Below, in pieces: positions 1-7,249 of a stretch of DNA of 24,950 nt. The notes under the pieces were generated by a model. It did no database searches. It was not told the DNA's origin and saw nothing but the letters and a program-made list of their open reading frames with translations. Made by a program: the position numbers and the translations under genes. The stretch's first letter is position 1. Every line of letters begins with the position of its first letter. Origin of the DNA: Motiliproteus sp963974645 (GTDB lineage Bacteria > Pseudomonadota > Gammaproteobacteria > Pseudomonadales > Balneatricaceae); assembly GCA_963974645.1 (NCBI GenBank), contig CAXBEA010000058.1, positions 1-24,950 of the forward strand. Direction: 5' to 3'.

Positions 1-2
1 GT

Positions 3-113
3 GGTACGACCCTGACCCTGGAGGTTGATAGCCTCTGCGTCCACGGCGACAACCCCGAAGGGGTCCTGGCGATTGCTGAGATACGCCAACTGCTCAACGG
101 CACCCAACAATAG
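3..113 (+). CDS. pxpA: 5-oxoprolinase subunit A, 3' end only
   Basis: The reading frame is open from the left edge and stops at TAG 111-113, so only the last 36 residues are present. They contain the phrase SLCVHGDNPEG, which closely resembles the C-terminus of LamB/YcsF proteins, now called PxpA. PxpA works with PxpB and PxpC in the ATP-dependent opening of 5-oxoproline (pyroglutamate) to glutamate in the cytoplasm. The gene is followed directly by pxpB and pxpC on the same strand, the usual pxpABC order, which supports the call despite the short stretch. The 56 bases between its stop and pxpB hold no terminator, so the three genes probably share a transcript. Confidence 0.85.
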   Translation, partial: GTTLTLEVDSLCVHGDNPEGVLAIAEIRQLLNGTQQ

Positions 114-169
114 TTTATAAGCAACAGTCTATAACCAGTGCCTATAACCAAAATTCAGGGGTAAACCGA

Positions 170-898
170 ATGCAGATCTTCATTGCGGGTGAAAACGCCC
201 TGATCATCTACTTTAGCGACCCAAACAGCTCTAAGGTCTCGGCGGAGGTCTCGGCCAAGGTTCAGCACGCGGTCAGCCTGATCCGTCGTGACCTGCACGC
301 CTTGATTATTGACCTGGTGCCTTCGTACGCCTCGTTGCTGGTGATCTACGACCTGCATAAGACCGATCATCACCACGTTCGCAACCAGCTACGCCAGACA
401 CTCATCGGCCTCGATCAAGCCCAGAGCCAGGAAGGCCGGATCGTCACCCTACCGGCCTATTACAGCCTTGAATCAGGTCCGGACCTTGAAGCCCTGGCAG
501 CTCGCGCTCAACTTAGCGTCGAGCAGGTGATCGAGATCCACCAGCAGCAGGAGTATCGGGTCTACGCGATCGGTTTTGCGCCGGGGTTTGCCTACCTGGG
601 CGAGGTCGACTCGCGCATCGCCGCCCCGCGCTTAGCTACGCCTCGACTCAAGGTGCCACGCGGTGCGGTAGCGATTGCCGATCGTCAGACCGCCGTCTAC
701 CCTGCGGTATCACCGGGGGGCTGGAATCTGATCGGCCTCTGTCCAACCCTTATGTTCGATCCCAAGGCCGATCCCTGCATGCCGGTTCAGGTCGGTGATC
801 GGGTTAAATTCGAAGCCATTTCGCGTGACAGGTACATCGAACTCGGTGGTGACCTGGATTGTTTTAGCGACAGTAAAAATAAAGGAGCCAAACAATGA
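170..898 (+). CDS. pxpB: 5-oxoprolinase subunit B
   Basis: This 242-residue protein is the PxpB (KipI/allophanate hydrolase subunit 1-like) component of the prokaryotic 5-oxoprolinase. It shows the family signature in order: IGFAPGFAYLG, then LATPRLKVPRGAVAIAD, then YPAVSPGGWNLIG, all in the C-terminal two thirds. The length is normal. The ATG at 170 is preceded by AGGGG eight bases upstream, a good ribosome binding site. The stop overlaps the start of pxpC in an ATGA (895-898), which suggests translational coupling and roughly equal amounts of the two subunits. KipI of Bacillus also inhibits sporulation kinase KinA, but here the pxpA and pxpC neighbours make the enzyme role much more likely. 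Confidence 0.93.
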   Translation: MQIFIAGENALIIYFSDPNSSKVSAEVSAKVQHAVSLIRRDLHALIIDLVPSYASLLVIYDLHKTDHHHVRNQLRQTLIGLDQAQSQEGRIVTLPAYYSLESGPDLEALAARAQLSVEQVIEIHQQQEYRVYAIGFAPGFAYLGEVDSRIAAPRLATPRLKVPRGAVAIADRQTAVYPAVSPGGWNLIGLCPTLMFDPKADPCMPVQVGDRVKFEAISRDRYIELGGDLDCFSDSKNKGAKQ

Positions 899-1857
899 GC
901 GGCTTCAAGGTAGTCCAGCCCGGCATCCTCAGCCTAATTCAGGACGCAGGACGCTTCGGTCAACACCACCTCGGACTGACCACCGGCGGCCCTTTAGATC
1001 CGTTCGCCTTCAAGTGGGCCAACCGGCTCTGCCGCAATCCACTGGGGGCTACCGCCCTGGAGGTCAGTATCGGCGGGCTTATTTTAGAAGCCCAGATTAC
1101 GACTCAAATCTGCCTTACTGGGGCCTCAATGCCACTGAAGATCAACGGCGAACTGCGCGACAGCTGGCGCAGTCAACCTATTCTTCCGGGAGACAAAATA
1201 GAACTGGGTTACGCCACCGCGGGTTGCCGCGCTTATCTGGCAGTTACCGGCGGTTTCGACATCCCGCTGAGCTTTGGCAGCAGCGCTACCGTCAGCCGCG
1301 AGGCGATCGGCGGCCTGAATGGCGGCAAGCTAAAACCGGGCGACCTGCTCCCCGCTGCCAACGCGAGCCACCGCGGCGCTGTTGCTGCTGGCAATCCCTC
1401 TACCGGCTTGGTACTTGCCGAACGCTACCGTCCCGAATACAGCAAGCATGCCCAGCTTCGGGTCATCCTGGGCTACCAGCAGCACGCCTTCAGTCGCTAT
1501 CAGCAGCGGCTGTTTTTTGGCAGCGACTACCGTGTCAGCGAGCGCTGCGATCGAATGGGGTTCCGTCTCGAAGGGCCTGAAATAAAACCCAGCATCAGCG
1601 GCATTCTCTCCGAAGGGATCTGTCTGGGCGCGATTCAGGTGCCGGCCGACGGCCAGCCGATCGTATTGATGAACGACCGCCAGACGATCGGCGGCTACCC
1701 CAAGATCGGCTCGGTAGTATCGCTTGATACCGCAGTACTGGCCCAGTTGCTGCCCGGATCCAGCGTTTCTTTCAAGCCGATCAGCCTGGAAGATGCGCAC
1801 AACATTCACTGCCTAGCCGCAAGTTATTTCGACCGTGTGGAGCCCGAGGCCTGTTGA
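895..1857 (+). CDS. pxpC: 5-oxoprolinase subunit C
   Basis: This 320-residue protein is PxpC (KipA/biotin-dependent carboxyltransferase-like, allophanate hydrolase subunit 2 family). The N-terminus has the typical GILSLIQDAGRFGQHHLG followed by TGGPLDPFAFKWANRL, and the C-terminal half has IQVPADGQPIVLMNDRQT and GGYPKIG, all characteristic of the family. A strong AAAGGAG lies seven bases before the ATG at 895, inside the end of pxpB, and the start overlaps the pxpB stop by four bases. With PxpA and PxpB it forms the complex that hydrolyses 5-oxo-L-proline to L-glutamate using ATP. The gene ends in TTGA, where the TTG could itself serve as a start for the next gene. Confidence 0.93.
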   Translation: MSGFKVVQPGILSLIQDAGRFGQHHLGLTTGGPLDPFAFKWANRLCRNPLGATALEVSIGGLILEAQITTQICLTGASMPLKINGELRDSWRSQPILPGDKIELGYATAGCRAYLAVTGGFDIPLSFGSSATVSREAIGGLNGGKLKPGDLLPAANASHRGAVAAGNPSTGLVLAERYRPEYSKHAQLRVILGYQQHAFSRYQQRLFFGSDYRVSERCDRMGFRLEGPEIKPSISGILSEGICLGAIQVPADGQPIVLMNDRQTIGGYPKIGSVVSLDTAVLAQLLPGSSVSFKPISLEDAHNIHCLAASYFDRVEPEAC

Positions 1858-1928
1858 CCCTAAACCCTGCACCTAGCCCGGCTGGACAGGAGTCCTGCCA
1901 GACCAGAGCCAAACCAGAGACCGCATTG

Positions 1929-2804
1929 ATGCCTAACGAGATTAGCGCCAACCAGAGTTCAACCACCACCGATGACAGTGCCCTCAGCGTATTGATCGAA
2001 GACGCGCTGGTCGCACGAAACCTGCGCGGCATGAAGACGCTGCAGCGCGCGCTCGAACCCGGTTACTGCCTGCGCGCGGCCCGGCTGCTGCGCGGCATCC
2101 AGGGTACCGTGCTGATCGGTACTGGCTTTCCGGTGGTCGATACCTTCGAAACCGACGGTCCGGTTGGTGCCATCGCCCTGTATGACACGCTCGATTATCT
2201 AGGTGCTAAGCCGGTCATCGTTTGCGGCCCACCGATGTCGACGGCACTGGCGAAAAAATACCGTGTCCACGAAATAAAGGTAGGCCCGCACGATCAGCGG
2301 GAGCAGGAAGCGTTAGAAACCTTAGCTACCTTTAAACCCTCGCTGGTGCTGTCGATCGAACGCCCCGGGCAAGCTGAAGATGGTCACTATTACAATATGC
2401 GTGGCGAAGATATCAGTGCCCGCGCCGCCTGTTTTGATAGCTTTCTCAACCACTGCGACTGCCCCAGTATCGCCATCGGTGACGGCGGTAATGAGATCGG
2501 CATGGGCAACGTTAAGGAAGCACTACGCGCACTCGAGATCACCGCTGCTGACACCTGCTGCGATGAGTTGATTGTCGCCGACGTCTCCAACTGGGGCGCG
2601 TACGGCATCATCGCCTTTCTCGGACTCTGGCGTAACGAAGACCTGCTGGCGCGGATAGCCCCTTTAACAATACTCCAATACCTCTCTAGCGAAGGCAGCG
2701 TCGACGGAGTCACCCGACGCAATGAGTTGACCGAAGACGGTCTAGCTCCTGAAGAGGGCGATTCGCTATTACTGCAACTGCGCAGGCTAACGGCAATGGC
2801 CTGA
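1929..2804 (+). CDS. D-glutamate cyclase-like protein (DUF4392 family)
   Basis: This 291-residue protein resembles the DUF4392 domain, the C-terminal part of the D-glutamate cyclase DGLUCY, which in animals converts D-glutamate to 5-oxo-D-proline. Features I recognise are VLIGTGFPVVDTFETDGPVG near residues 60-80 (glycine-rich, probably active site) and AIGDGGNEIGMGNV about 190-200, then DVSNWGAYGI. The DUF1445 half that is fused to it in DGLUCY is absent. It follows pxpC in the same direction, which fits an enzyme that makes or handles 5-oxoproline. I chose ATG 1929. A TTG at 1854 that overlaps the pxpC stop (TTGA) would add 25 low-complexity residues; neither start has a clear ribosome binding site, so the start is uncertain. 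The substrate is inferred from the family. Confidence 0.8.
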   Translation: MPNEISANQSSTTTDDSALSVLIEDALVARNLRGMKTLQRALEPGYCLRAARLLRGIQGTVLIGTGFPVVDTFETDGPVGAIALYDTLDYLGAKPVIVCGPPMSTALAKKYRVHEIKVGPHDQREQEALETLATFKPSLVLSIERPGQAEDGHYYNMRGEDISARAACFDSFLNHCDCPSIAIGDGGNEIGMGNVKEALRALEITAADTCCDELIVADVSNWGAYGIIAFLGLWRNEDLLARIAPLTILQYLSSEGSVDGVTRRNELTEDGLAPEEGDSLLLQLRRLTAMA

Positions 2805-2991
2805 CTCTACACCCGGCGCCAGGATCCAATATTCGCAGCCTAAAACGACTTACAAAATAATTCCCTAGATTTTGATTGAAATAGCCCGTTAATCACTGCA
2901 AATTCTAGAAAATAAAACAGATACGCTCAGTGTGATATTGCTAAGATGAACGCCACTTTTTCAACCGTCACCCGCACCCAGAGAGATGACT
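2805..2991 (+). promoter_or_regulatory. AT-rich intergenic region before the D-amino-acid aminotransferase gene
   Basis: After the DUF4392 gene the base composition becomes markedly AT-rich from about 2850 to 2945, unlike the flanking genes, as expected for a promoter region. I see no hairpin terminator here and no pair of -35/-10 boxes good enough to name. A GAGAG at 2981-2985 sits six bases before ATG 2992 and decides that start over the ATG at 2986. Confidence 0.35.
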
Positions 2992-3849
2992 ATGAGCATC
3001 GCATACCTGAATGGAACCTATCTGCCGATCGAAGAGGCCAAGATCTCCCCGCTGGATCGCGGCTTTCTGTTTGGCGATGGCATCTATGAAGTCATCCCCT
3101 CCTACAGTGGCAAGATGGTCGGCTTTGGCCCCCATATCGATCGGATGATCGACGGCCTGGGTCAGCTAGGCATCCAGCTCAACTGGAACCACCAGCAGTG
3201 GCAGCAGCTCTGTGAGACCCTGACCGAGAAGAACGGTGGCGGTAATCTGGGGCTCTACCTGCATGTCAGCCGTGGCGCAGATACCAAGCGTTTCCACGCC
3301 TTCCCGGAAAATGTCGAGCCGACGGTATTCTGCATGGCGTTTCCGATCGCTCTGCCGCAAGCAGCCAACCGCGAAACCGCCCAGGCGTATACCGTATCAA
3401 CCGGTGAGGATCTGCGCTGGAAACGTTGCAACATCAAGTCCACCGCCCTGCTCGGTAACGTGCTCCACTTTCAAGAGGGCCATGCCGCCGGCAATAACGA
3501 GATTCTGTTATTCAACACCCAGGGGAATCTGACCGAAGCGGGTGCCTGCAACGCCTTTATCGTTAAAGACGGCGTGGTGATCACACCGAGCAAAGACAAT
3601 CAGATCCTGGCGGGGATCACCCGGCTGCTGATCCTCAACATCCTCCGCAAGGACGGCAGCATCCAGGTCGAAGAGCGGGATATCAGCAAGCAAGAGGTTT
3701 TAGATGCCGACGAGGTCTGGATCACCAGCTCCTCCAAAGAGATGGCTCCCGTCATCGCGGTCGACGGCAAACCGGTCGGCGACGGCAAGATTGGCCCCGT
3801 CTGGGAAGCAGCGTCGAAGCTCTATAGCCAATTCAAATACGACTACTGA
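2992..3849 (+). CDS. dat: D-amino-acid aminotransferase (class IV PLP enzyme)
   Basis: A 285-residue fold-type IV aminotransferase. It probably catalyses D-alanine + 2-oxoglutarate to pyruvate + D-glutamate, giving D-Glu for peptidoglycan or, in reverse, removing it. The N-terminal pattern SPLDRGFLFGDGIYEVI is typical of the DAAT/BCAT/ADCL superfamily. The PLP lysine is K149 in RCNIKSTALL, and the phosphate-binding region is NLTEAGACNAFIV near 180. The RxH-like stretch SRGADTKRFHAF near 93-103 resembles the carboxylate trap of D-amino-acid aminotransferases, which favours DAT over branched-chain aminotransferase. ATG 2992 is preferred over 2986 because GAGAG then lies six bases upstream. Alanine racemase, which makes D-Ala, is the next gene. 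A strong terminator follows. Confidence 0.88.
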   Translation: MSIAYLNGTYLPIEEAKISPLDRGFLFGDGIYEVIPSYSGKMVGFGPHIDRMIDGLGQLGIQLNWNHQQWQQLCETLTEKNGGGNLGLYLHVSRGADTKRFHAFPENVEPTVFCMAFPIALPQAANRETAQAYTVSTGEDLRWKRCNIKSTALLGNVLHFQEGHAAGNNEILLFNTQGNLTEAGACNAFIVKDGVVITPSKDNQILAGITRLLILNILRKDGSIQVEERDISKQEVLDADEVWITSSSKEMAPVIAVDGKPVGDGKIGPVWEAASKLYSQFKYDY

Positions 3850-3885
3850 GCTCAAGTTTGTCGTGCTCCTGCACGGCTACAGCTT

Positions 3886-3914
3886 AAAAAAACCTCGCTC
3901 CGGCGAGGTTTTTT
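3886..3914 (+). terminator. Rho-independent terminator after dat
   Basis: A perfect six-base stem CCTCGC (3893-3898) / GCGAGG (3903-3908) with a TCCG loop is flanked by seven A on the left and six T on the right. It lies 37 bases after the dat stop and separates dat from alr. The A tract would also allow termination in the opposite direction. Confidence 0.93.
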
Positions 3915-3929
3915 GTCTCTGGATCAGGG

Positions 3930-3963
3930 TACAATTCTGCAGTTTTTCAGGGTTAACGGGAGG
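3930..3963 (+). promoter_or_regulatory. Probable -10 box and ribosome binding site of alr
   Basis: TACAAT at 3930-3935 is a good -10 box, but the matching -35 region falls in the T tract of the terminator and is poor. GGGAGG at 3958-3963 lies eight bases before the alr ATG and is a strong ribosome binding site. Because a terminator precedes it, alr needs its own promoter here unless read-through occurs. Confidence 0.4.
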
Positions 3964-3971
3964 ATCCAAGC

Positions 3972-5105
3972 ATGTTTTACCGCGACACCTGGGTCGAGAT
4001 CGATCTTGACCGTATCCACCAGAATCTGTCCAGGATCAAAGCCCACGCCGGCTTCCGCTCCCTGTATGCCGTGGTCAAAGCCAACGCTTACGGCCATGGT
4101 GATATCGAAGTCGCCCGCACTGCGCTGGAAGCCGGTGCAACCCATCTGGCGGTGGCCTTTTTAGACGAAGCGCTCAGGCTTCGGCGCTACTTCGCCGATA
4201 CTGAGATCCTGGTAATGGGACCGATCCGGGTCGCAGATATCGCCGTTGCAGCGCAGCACCGAATCAGTATTACTGCCCATGATCTGGGCTGGATTGAACA
4301 GGCGGCCAGCTACGCCGGCACCAAACTCGACATCCATCTCAAGCTCGATACAGGAATGAACCGGGTCGGCCTGAAGCAGCAACAGGAGCTTATCCGCAGC
4401 TGTGAGCTACTGGGTGCCAATCCCGCGGTTAACCTCTGCGGTCTGTTCAGCCATTTTGCCAGCGCCGACAGCGACGACGGTCTCTATCACGCCCAGCTGG
4501 ATCGTTTCGACCAGCTCACGGCAGGAATCGATCTGGGTCAGTTTAGCCAGATCCACCAGTCCAACAGCGCCGCCATGCTCCACCACGGCAAGCAAGCACA
4601 GAGTAACGGCGGCCGTCTGGGTATCGCGATGTACGGCCTTCCACCCAGCGACAGCCTGCCGCTGCCCTTCGCTCTGCAGCAAGCATTTTCACTCCACTGC
4701 CGCATCACCCAGGTGAAGTTGGTTCGCCGAGGTGAGACCGTCGGCTACGGCGGCAGCTATCGGGCTGAAACCGACCAGTGGATTGGCGTGTTACCCCTGG
4801 GTTATGCCGACGGCTGGCTACGCTATCACCAGGACCGCGAGGTGGAGATAGCGGGCCGACGCTACCCCCTCGTCGGTCGAATCTGTATGGATCAGTGCAT
4901 GGTGCGGATCGATGCCTCGATCACTGTGGGTAGCCAGGTCACCCTGCTGGGCGACTTGATCAGCGTGACCGAGGCCGCCGGAGATATCGACAGCATCAAC
5001 TATGAGCTGGTCTGCTCTATCTCGGACCGGGTACCCAGAATTTACAAACGCCAGGGGCAGATTATCGGCGAGCGCAACGATCGGTTCTCCCGCGCCTCAG
5101 CCTGA
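3972..5105 (+). CDS. alr: Alanine racemase
   Basis: A 377-residue PLP-dependent fold-type III racemase that interconverts L- and D-alanine for peptidoglycan synthesis. The PLP lysine is K36 in YAVVKANAYGHG. The second catalytic base is the tyrosine Y259 in VGYGGSY. R131 in GMNRVG corresponds to the conserved arginine near the cofactor. PLGYADGW, GRICMDQCMV and DRVPR are further family signatures. The length is normal for Alr/DadX. No D-amino-acid dehydrogenase gene (dadA) lies beside it, so a biosynthetic role is more likely than a catabolic DadX role. It ends only 15 bases before the end of the convergent helicase gene, with no clear terminator between them. Confidence 0.95.
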   Translation: MFYRDTWVEIDLDRIHQNLSRIKAHAGFRSLYAVVKANAYGHGDIEVARTALEAGATHLAVAFLDEALRLRRYFADTEILVMGPIRVADIAVAAQHRISITAHDLGWIEQAASYAGTKLDIHLKLDTGMNRVGLKQQQELIRSCELLGANPAVNLCGLFSHFASADSDDGLYHAQLDRFDQLTAGIDLGQFSQIHQSNSAAMLHHGKQAQSNGGRLGIAMYGLPPSDSLPLPFALQQAFSLHCRITQVKLVRRGETVGYGGSYRAETDQWIGVLPLGYADGWLRYHQDREVEIAGRRYPLVGRICMDQCMVRIDASITVGSQVTLLGDLISVTEAAGDIDSINYELVCSISDRVPRIYKRQGQIIGERNDRFSRASA

Positions 5106-5120
5106 TTCTAATCACTAAGC

Positions 5121-7121
5121 CTAAAAATCTACGCTGGTCGCGGCTACCGCAGCTAAGACATCCTGGAACGGCAACGCTGCAAACACCCCAAAACAGCGAT
5201 GCTGGCGCAATTTTGAGCGTGCCGTGGCGGGGCTGGAAAGCCCGCAGAGAAAACGGCTTAGCTGGCGCGGCTGGGCCAATACCGGATGGTTCTCGCGACG
5301 TATTCTCAGGATCAACGCCTGCTGCTCAGGACCTAGATCAGCGCGAAGCGGCGTTTCTAGGCGCTGATACGAAGCTTGCCGACAACGATTACAGTTGCCG
5401 CAGGACTGTTTACTGGTCTCGCCAAAATAACCCAGCAGGTAATCACCCAGACAGTCCGGGTGATTAACATAGCTGAGCATCTTCTCGATACGCTCGATAT
5501 CGCGCCGCTCGCGGGCTTCAAAAAGCGCAACCATCGACGCCAGCAACACCTCTCTATCGGATTGACGCAAACGGCGGTAGCCCTGACGTAAACCGCTGAC
5601 CGAGGTTTCGATCCAGCCCTGCTGCTCCAGATAATCCAAGGCTTTTAGAATTCGAGCTTTAGGTTGGCCAAGGGTCGTTTCGATCTGGGTCATATCCAGG
5701 GTCAACCATTTGCGCCCCATGCTCCCCGCAGCAAAAATAGCGCCTAGAAACTGCTGCCGCTCCGCTGACTCAAAGCGTTCACAGATCACCTCGGGAGCGT
5801 CGATAAAGGCTAGCCGATACTGGGTATAGAAGGGCCCTGTCGCGCTGATCAGCCCCTCTAGTTCCAGGTAGGTCAGCAGGGTATTGATGACTAGAGGGCG
5901 GATATCAAACCGGGATGATAGCTCATAGCTGCTGATATCAAAGGCACTGCTATCAAAGGTACTGTTATCAAGGCTGTTCGTATCAGCGCTACCGCTATCC
6001 GGCTCAACAGAATCACCGGGACCATCCGGCAGCAAGTGCTGCAGCAGCAGCGCCAGACTTTCTCGCGAGGGCGTGTCTGCGTAGCTGAAGTTGGCCAACA
6101 CCCGACTATCATCAGTACAGGCCAACAGCTCGCAGCGTGCAGGCTGGCCATCGCGTCCGGCCCGGCCGATCTCCTGAACGTAGTTTTCGATCGATTTGGG
6201 CAGGTTGTAGTGGAAGATCGCGCGGATATCGCTCTTATCGATCCCCATCCCGAAGGCGATGGTTGCCACCACTATCCGCAACCGTCCTGCCATAAAGGCA
6301 TCCTGCACCCCGTAGCGCTGGTCGTCTGCCATCCCCGCATGGTAAAAGCCGACATCAAGCCCTTGCTGCTGCAGCGCCCTGGCGACCTCTTCGGCGGTTT
6401 GCTGCAACGTCACATAGACGATCGCCGAATCCGTCGGTGGCAGCTGCTGCAGCCGTTCGATCAGCAACGGCAAGCGCTGCGACAACCCGCAGGCGCTGAC
6501 ACTCAGACTAAGATTGGGACGTGAGAAGCTGGTTTGGATATGGTCGGCAGCGGCGATGCCAAATTGACGGCGAATGTCTGCGGCCACCGCAGGGGTTGCA
6601 GTAGCGGTCAGCGCCAACAAACGTTCAACCTTCAGCGACCGTGCCAGCCTGCCGAGCTTAAGATAGTCGGGACGGAAATTGTGCCCCCATTCCGAGATAC
6701 AGTGCGCCTCGTCCACCGCCATCAGCGAGATTTGCAGCTGCTGTAACCGCGCTACAAAACGTTCATTTTTAAGTCGCTCGGGCGACAGGTATAGCAGTTT
6801 GATTTCGCCACGCTGCAAGCGCTGATAGAGCCCGCGCAGCTGCTCGGCACTCAGCGAGGAATCGAGCCGCTCGGCCGCAATCCCCAACCGCTGCAGCGCA
6901 TCCACCTGATCCTTCATCAGTGCGATCAGTGGGGAGACCACCAGCGTCAGCCCGTCGAGCAACAGCGCCGGTAACTGATAACAGAGGCTCTTGCCCCCGC
7001 CTGTAGGAAAGATCGCCAGCGCCGAACGGCCCTGCAACAGCGCCTCTATCACCGCCTCCTGACCGGGTCGGAACTGATTTAAATGGAACCGCTGCAGCAA
7101 TAACTGATCCGCGAGAGTCAT
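5121..7121 (-). CDS. RecQ-family ATP-dependent DNA helicase (atypical C-terminal half)
   Basis: A 666-residue 3'-5' DNA helicase. Walker A is TGGGKS at 40-45, the DEAH box is at 137-140 followed by CISEWGHNFRPDY, motif III is LTATATP near 171, and motif VI is QEIGRAGRDGQPAR near 316-329. Four cysteines at 557, 574, 577 and 580 (CGNCNRC) match the RecQ zinc site, but they come about 200 residues after the helicase core. The interval contains a low-complexity repeat (about 370-403) and winged-helix-like sequence (about 410-520). In E. coli RecQ the zinc site follows the core directly. No HRDC domain is visible. This is a RecQ-like paralogue type, so I do not use the symbol recQ. AAAGG precedes the ATG. 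Confidence 0.92.
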   Translation of the reverse strand: MTLADQLLLQRFHLNQFRPGQEAVIEALLQGRSALAIFPTGGGKSLCYQLPALLLDGLTLVVSPLIALMKDQVDALQRLGIAAERLDSSLSAEQLRGLYQRLQRGEIKLLYLSPERLKNERFVARLQQLQISLMAVDEAHCISEWGHNFRPDYLKLGRLARSLKVERLLALTATATPAVAADIRRQFGIAAADHIQTSFSRPNLSLSVSACGLSQRLPLLIERLQQLPPTDSAIVYVTLQQTAEEVARALQQQGLDVGFYHAGMADDQRYGVQDAFMAGRLRIVVATIAFGMGIDKSDIRAIFHYNLPKSIENYVQEIGRAGRDGQPARCELLACTDDSRVLANFSYADTPSRESLALLLQHLLPDGPGDSVEPDSGSADTNSLDNSTFDSSAFDISSYELSSRFDIRPLVINTLLTYLELEGLISATGPFYTQYRLAFIDAPEVICERFESAERQQFLGAIFAAGSMGRKWLTLDMTQIETTLGQPKARILKALDYLEQQGWIETSVSGLRQGYRRLRQSDREVLLASMVALFEARERRDIERIEKMLSYVNHPDCLGDYLLGYFGETSKQSCGNCNRCRQASYQRLETPLRADLGPEQQALILRIRRENHPVLAQPRQLSRFLCGLSSPATARSKLRQHRCFGVFAALPFQDVLAAVAATSVDF
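5932..6006 (-). repeat. 15-bp tandem repeat inside the RecQ-like helicase gene
   Basis: The word TATCA or TATCC recurs exactly every 15 bases (5936, 5951, 5966, 5981, 5996). The best units are CTGATATCAAAGGCA, CTGCTATCAAAGGTA and CTGTTATCAAGGCTG. The unit is a multiple of three and codes for degenerate serine/aspartate pentapeptides (FDSSA, FDISS and similar) in the linker after the helicase core. Confidence 0.8.
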
Positions 7122-7191
7122 AAAATTTTAACCTTTCCCCGTTACCTTAAAGGGCTATCGACAACACACCTCCGATCAGTCTACCCTTAAA

Positions 7192-7217
7192 GTTGCTACT
7201 GGCAGGCAAGTAGCAAC
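7192..7217. repeat. Inverted repeat in the divergent helicase/diguanylate cyclase promoter region
   Basis: A perfect nine-base inverted repeat GTTGCTACT / AGTAGCAAC with an eight-base centre (GGCAGGCA) lies 33 bases before the start of the diguanylate cyclase gene. There is no T tract, so it does not look like a terminator. It could be an operator or a hairpin in the 5' untranslated region. Confidence 0.55.
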
Positions 7218-7249
7218 CATACCCTTGTCGCTCAGAGTCCTGAATCAGC

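Noticed and set aside
795..1580. Long plus-strand frame overlapping pxpB and pxpC
   Set aside because: It is arginine/proline-rich shadow coding in a different frame of two well-supported genes.
6036..6524. 162-codon frame antisense to the helicase gene
   Set aside because: It lies fully inside the conserved helicase motifs and has no family features.
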